From an uncultured Rhodospirillales bacterium (GTDB lineage: Bacteria > Pseudomonadota > Alphaproteobacteria > Acetobacterales > Acetobacteraceae): 8,959 bases of DNA. This document shows positions 6,468 through 8,959 of this stretch, piece after piece. How positions within the stretch are numbered: the first letter of the stretch is position 1; each line of letters opens with the position of its first letter. The translations under genes and the position numbers were made by a program. The notes beneath the pieces were generated by a model. It saw nothing but the letters and a program-made list of their open reading frames with translations. It ran no database searches and had not been told where the DNA came from. Location of the stretch: positions 1 to 8,959 of the forward strand of contig CAIVDX010000614.1 of NCBI GenBank assembly GCA_903904805.1, read 5' to 3'.

Positions 6468-7454
6468 CATCCGCGCGGCCAGGCGCGGGAATAGTCGGGC
6501 CGCGTTGCCATGCGCTATGGCGCCCAGCGCAGCGGCGTCGAACGCCGGATGCGCCGCGATCGCCGCCTTCGCCGGGCCAATGAAGCTCGCCGGCATAAAC
6601 GGAAAATCTGCGCCGAACAGCAGATGATCCACCCCGGTGATCCGCAGCAGCCCGTCCATGGCGGTTGGGTGCGTCGCCGCGGTCAGGTCGTAATAGAAGC
6701 TGCCGAAGGCAGCCAGCGCGTCGGCCACGCTCATCGGTGGCTCGATGCCGCTAAAACGCTGCACGCTGCGGGCCATGCGGATCGCCAGATACGGAATCGT
6801 CCCGCCGCCATGCGGCACGATGATCTTCACCTCCGGGCAACGCCGCAGAGTGCCCGAGCCGATCAGACTCAGCGCCATTCGGGTGCTGTCGAATGGGAAA
6901 TCGATGGTCGGCGCCGGATAGCCCAGAAGGGTCTGGTCAAAGCCAGGTGGCTCCACCGGATGCACGAACACGGTTGCCCGCCGGCGGTTCAATTCATCGA
7001 ACAACGCTGCAAAATCCCTATGGCCGAGATATTTGCCCCCGATATTGGAGAACAGCACCACGCCATCGAGCTGCAGCCCGTCGAGCGCACGCTCCAACTC
7101 GCGTAGCGCGGCATCCGGGTCATCCATCGGCAGGATCGCCAACGCGCCAAGCCGGGCCGGATGGCGTGAGACCATGCCCGCCTGCTCCTCGTTGATCGCA
7201 CGCGCCAGCTCCACTGCGTCCGCCCCACGCACGAACTCCAGGCCAGGTGCCGAGATCGACAGAAGCGAGGCGGCGATCGCATGCTCATCCATCACCGCCA
7301 GCGTGTCGGCCAGGCTCCAGTCCGGGATCGGAAAGCCCCCGACATCGACCGCGCCTTCGCTATGCATCCGCGCCAGATAGCCATCGGTGAACAGATGGGC
7401 ATGGACGTCGATCAGGTTTGTGAATCGCTCGTCGGCGTTGCCGGGATGTGCCAA
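6465..7454 (-). CDS. Metal-dependent amidohydrolase, ACMSD-like (Amidohydro_2)
   Basis: A 329-residue cytoplasmic enzyme of the amidohydrolase superfamily, closest in pattern to ACMSD and related non-oxidative decarboxylases (gamma-resorcylate, 5-carboxyvanillate, 6-methylsalicylate types). The expected residues are all visible: metal-binding HxH at His18/His20 (IDVHAHLF), His165 (FVHPVEPP), the PHGGG histidine His215 (IIVPHGGGTIPYL) and Asp283 (LLFGADFPF). Length is normal for the family. TTG at 7454 is preferred because GAGGGG (7464-7469, minus strand) lies nine bases upstream and the protein then begins shortly before the HxH strand. A GTG at 7535 would add 27 residues with no family match. 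It lies between two receptor genes, convergent with copy 1 and divergent from copy 2, suggesting that it handles an imported acid. Hydrolysis instead of decarboxylation cannot be excluded. Confidence 0.88.
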   Translation of the reverse strand: MAHPGNADERFTNLIDVHAHLFTDGYLARMHSEGAVDVGGFPIPDWSLADTLAVMDEHAIAASLLSISAPGLEFVRGADAVELARAINEEQAGMVSRHPARLGALAILPMDDPDAALRELERALDGLQLDGVVLFSNIGGKYLGHRDFAALFDELNRRRATVFVHPVEPPGFDQTLLGYPAPTIDFPFDSTRMALSLIGSGTLRRCPEVKIIVPHGGGTIPYLAIRMARSVQRFSGIEPPMSVADALAAFGSFYYDLTAATHPTAMDGLLRITGVDHLLFGADFPFMPASFIGPAKAAIAAHPAFDAAALGAIAHGNAARLFPRLAARM

Positions 7455-7548
7455 GAATCGTGTCCCCTCGATCGGGCCTCTGCGGGCCGGATCGGGAGGG
7501 TGGTGGAAACAGCCGGCACTCGCAATGGCCGGCACGTCAGGGACATCG

Positions 7549-7562
7549 TGCAGGGGGCTGCA
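7549..7562. promoter_or_regulatory. Inverted repeat between divergent amidohydrolase and receptor genes
   Basis: TGCAG and CTGCA flank GGGG to give a perfect 5+4+5 dyad, about 95 bases from the amidohydrolase start and 88 bases from the receptor start. A further dyad GCAA-TGGG-TTGC lies at about 7573-7584. Such elements in a 195-base divergent spacer are where a LysR- or GntR-type regulator would bind. No regulator gene is in the window and no clear -10/-35 pair was found, so this is a positional guess. Confidence 0.25.
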
Positions 7563-7649
7563 AAACTGACCCGCAATGGGTTGCTATGGCCATGCGCCGG
7601 CAAAATGTGACACAAGCAGCCGATGCCAAAAAAAGACCGGGGGAAACCA

Positions 7650-8825
7650 ATGCGCCTGCTCCTTGCCACGATGATCGCCCTGCCATTCGCAGTCCCGGTC
7701 GCGGGCCATGCTGCCGACAAGATCAAGGTCGGCATGATCTCGACCTTCTCCGGCACTGAGGCCGCCTATGGCGAGATGGAGACCACCGGCTTCAATCTTG
7801 GTCTCAAGGCGCTGGGCGGCAAACTCGGCGGTCTGCCGGTCGAGATCGTCACCGGCGACGACGAGAACAAGACCGACACCGCCATCCAGCAGGCCACCAA
7901 GATGGTCGAGCGGGATAAAGTCGACGTGATTGTCGGCCCGCCCGCCACCACCTCCGTGCTCGGTGTGGAGAAGGTGACGCGCGAGGCAAAGGTTCCTTTC
8001 ATCTCCGGCGGGCCTGGCCCCTCGGTGCTCGCCGGCAAGAACTGCGACCCGTATTTCTTCTCGCCGGGCTGGCAGAATGATGCGGTCTCAGAGGCAACCG
8101 GAGAATATCTGGCGGCCAAGAAGGTTCCGAATCTCTATCTGATGGCGCCGCAGATCCAGGCCGGCCGCGACATGGTCGCCGGCGTGAAGCGCCACTACAA
8201 AGGCACCGTCGTCGCCGAGAAATACACCCAGATGACCCAGCTCGATTTCGCCGCCGAGATCAGCGAGATCGAGGCCGCCAATCCCGCAGGACTCTTCATT
8301 TTCTTTCCCGCCGGTCAGGAGGGTACCTTCATCCAACAATGGGCACAGGCCGGCATGACCAAAAAGGTGCCGCTCTACACCATGAACGCGCTTGACCAGA
8401 GCACCATGCCTGGCCTCGGTGACGCGGTGATCGGCATCCCGATTGGCACTGCCTGGGCCGAGAGCATTGACACGCCGACCAACCAGAAATTCGTCACAGA
8501 CTATATCGCGGCCTACGGCAAGATCCCGGCCAACCATGCCGCGGCGGCCTACAACACGACCCTGCTTCTGGATGCCGCGATCCGCTCGATCAATGGCAAG
8601 ATCGAGGACAAGGCACTGTTCCGCCGCGCACTCGAGACCGCCCAGTTCACCTCCGTCACCGGCAAGCCGTTCAAATTCGGTGTCAATCACATGCCGGTCG
8701 AGGATTATTACATCACCATCGTCAAGCGCACCGCTGACGGCAAGCCGACGATGGCCGACGCTACTGTGATCCTGCCGGACTTCGTCGATTTTTACGCGAA
8801 GGACTGCAAGATGGCGACCAACTGA
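7650..8825 (+). CDS. Liv-type ABC transporter substrate-binding protein, copy 2
   Basis: A 391-residue periplasmic receptor, the paralogue of the gene at 5276-6451. A hand count gives about 70 % identical residues with no gaps. The first 70 or so mature residues are about 85 % identical and the last 117 are under 60 %. The signal peptide is residues 1-21 (ending AGHA). Cys132 and Cys386 are kept. One clear difference is near residues 96-103, where copy 1 has GAALTTT and this copy has GPPATTS, in a loop that contacts ligand in LivJ-type proteins. The ATG at 7650 is preferred over one at 7623 because GGGGGAA lies just before it and the signal peptide starts there. The LivH-type gene follows after 30 bases, so this copy is the one built into the transporter operon. 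Confidence 0.94.
   Translation: MRLLLATMIALPFAVPVAGHAADKIKVGMISTFSGTEAAYGEMETTGFNLGLKALGGKLGGLPVEIVTGDDENKTDTAIQQATKMVERDKVDVIVGPPATTSVLGVEKVTREAKVPFISGGPGPSVLAGKNCDPYFFSPGWQNDAVSEATGEYLAAKKVPNLYLMAPQIQAGRDMVAGVKRHYKGTVVAEKYTQMTQLDFAAEISEIEAANPAGLFIFFPAGQEGTFIQQWAQAGMTKKVPLYTMNALDQSTMPGLGDAVIGIPIGTAWAESIDTPTNQKFVTDYIAAYGKIPANHAAAAYNTTLLLDAAIRSINGKIEDKALFRRALETAQFTSVTGKPFKFGVNHMPVEDYYITIVKRTADGKPTMADATVILPDFVDFYAKDCKMATN
7704..8819 (+). repeat. Long direct repeat, copy 2 (paralogous receptor genes)
   Basis: This is the partner of the repeat at 5330-6445, in the same orientation. The two copies bracket the amidohydrolase gene, so recombination between them would remove that gene and leave one chimeric receptor. 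Confidence 0.7.
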
Positions 8826-8855
8826 CGACCGCCGATCGGGACACGCCGTACCGCC

Positions 8856-8959
8856 ATGTCGACCATGTTACTTTCGCAACAATTTCTCAACGGCGTTCAG
8901 TTCGGCCTGATGCTGTTCCTGATGGCCGCCGGCCTCACGCTGGTGTTCGGCATCGTTAA
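8856..8959 (+). CDS. livH: LivH-type branched-chain ABC permease, N-terminal part (cut by window edge)
   Basis: Thirty-four complete codons of a membrane permease, open at the window end. The segment LSQQFLNGVQFGLMLFLMAAGLTLVFGIV matches the opening of LivH-family permeases, where a QQxLNG start leads into the first membrane helix and an FGI(V/M)N turn; the last two bases would fit an Asn codon next. ATG at 8856 or a second ATG at 8865 could be the start; neither has a strong ribosome binding site, so coupling to the receptor gene 30 bases upstream is plausible. It would pair with a LivM permease and LivG/LivF ATPases, presumably beyond the window. Confidence 0.85.
   Translation, partial: MSTMLLSQQFLNGVQFGLMLFLMAAGLTLVFGIV

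Noticed and set aside
7455..7535. GTG start at 7535 for the amidohydrolase
   Set aside because: The added 27 residues look like non-coding spacer and have no family match; the TTG at 7454 has GAGGGG at good spacing.
7623..7649. ATG at 7623 for receptor copy 2
   Set aside because: It would add nine residues including four basic ones before the signal peptide and has no good ribosome binding site, unlike 7650.

Overview
The window reads as a piece of chromosome from a GC-rich alphaproteobacterium, probably a Rhodospirillales/Acetobacteraceae-type organism. This is inferred from base composition, the density of ABC-transporter substrate-binding proteins and an A/T-palindrome element of a kind I associate with that group. 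No marker gene fixes the taxonomy. Coding density is high and no stretch over 300 bases lacks a gene. I saw no RNA gene, insertion sequence, phage gene or CRISPR array.

Region 1 (1-3152) is a split NMT1/SsuA-TauA-type ABC importer beside a probable iron gene. An orphan-looking periplasmic binding protein lies on the minus strand (275-1285). It is followed on the same strand by the first 63 codons of an FTR1-family iron permease (189 to the window edge). The 85-base gap between them carries a Fur-like dyad and a weak promoter. Divergently, on the plus strand, lie the matching ATPase (1514-2326) and permease (2331-3152), four bases apart. A 14-codon upstream ORF (1473-1517) overlaps the ATPase start in an ATGA junction.

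Region 2 (about 3149-5174) holds two genes of poorly understood families. The first is an RMD1/YagE (DUF155)-like protein with a C-terminal membrane anchor, abutting the permease with no ordinary start codon. The second is a protein with two N-terminal membrane helices and an LssY C-terminal-type domain. An A/T-rich palindrome separates them and a GC hairpin follows the second.

Region 3 (5276 to the end) is a branched-chain-amino-acid-type (Liv) uptake locus. Two 391-residue binding proteins (5276-6451 and 7650-8825) are about 70 % identical by eye and align without gaps, exactly 2374 bases apart. Between them, on the minus strand, is an ACMSD-like metal-dependent amidohydrolase/decarboxylase with all expected metal and catalytic residues. 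The second binding protein is followed by the start of a LivH-type permease that runs off the window. The simplest reading is that the two receptors feed one Liv permease and that the amidohydrolase acts on an imported, possibly aromatic or carboxylated, compound. The substrate itself is not shown by the sequence.
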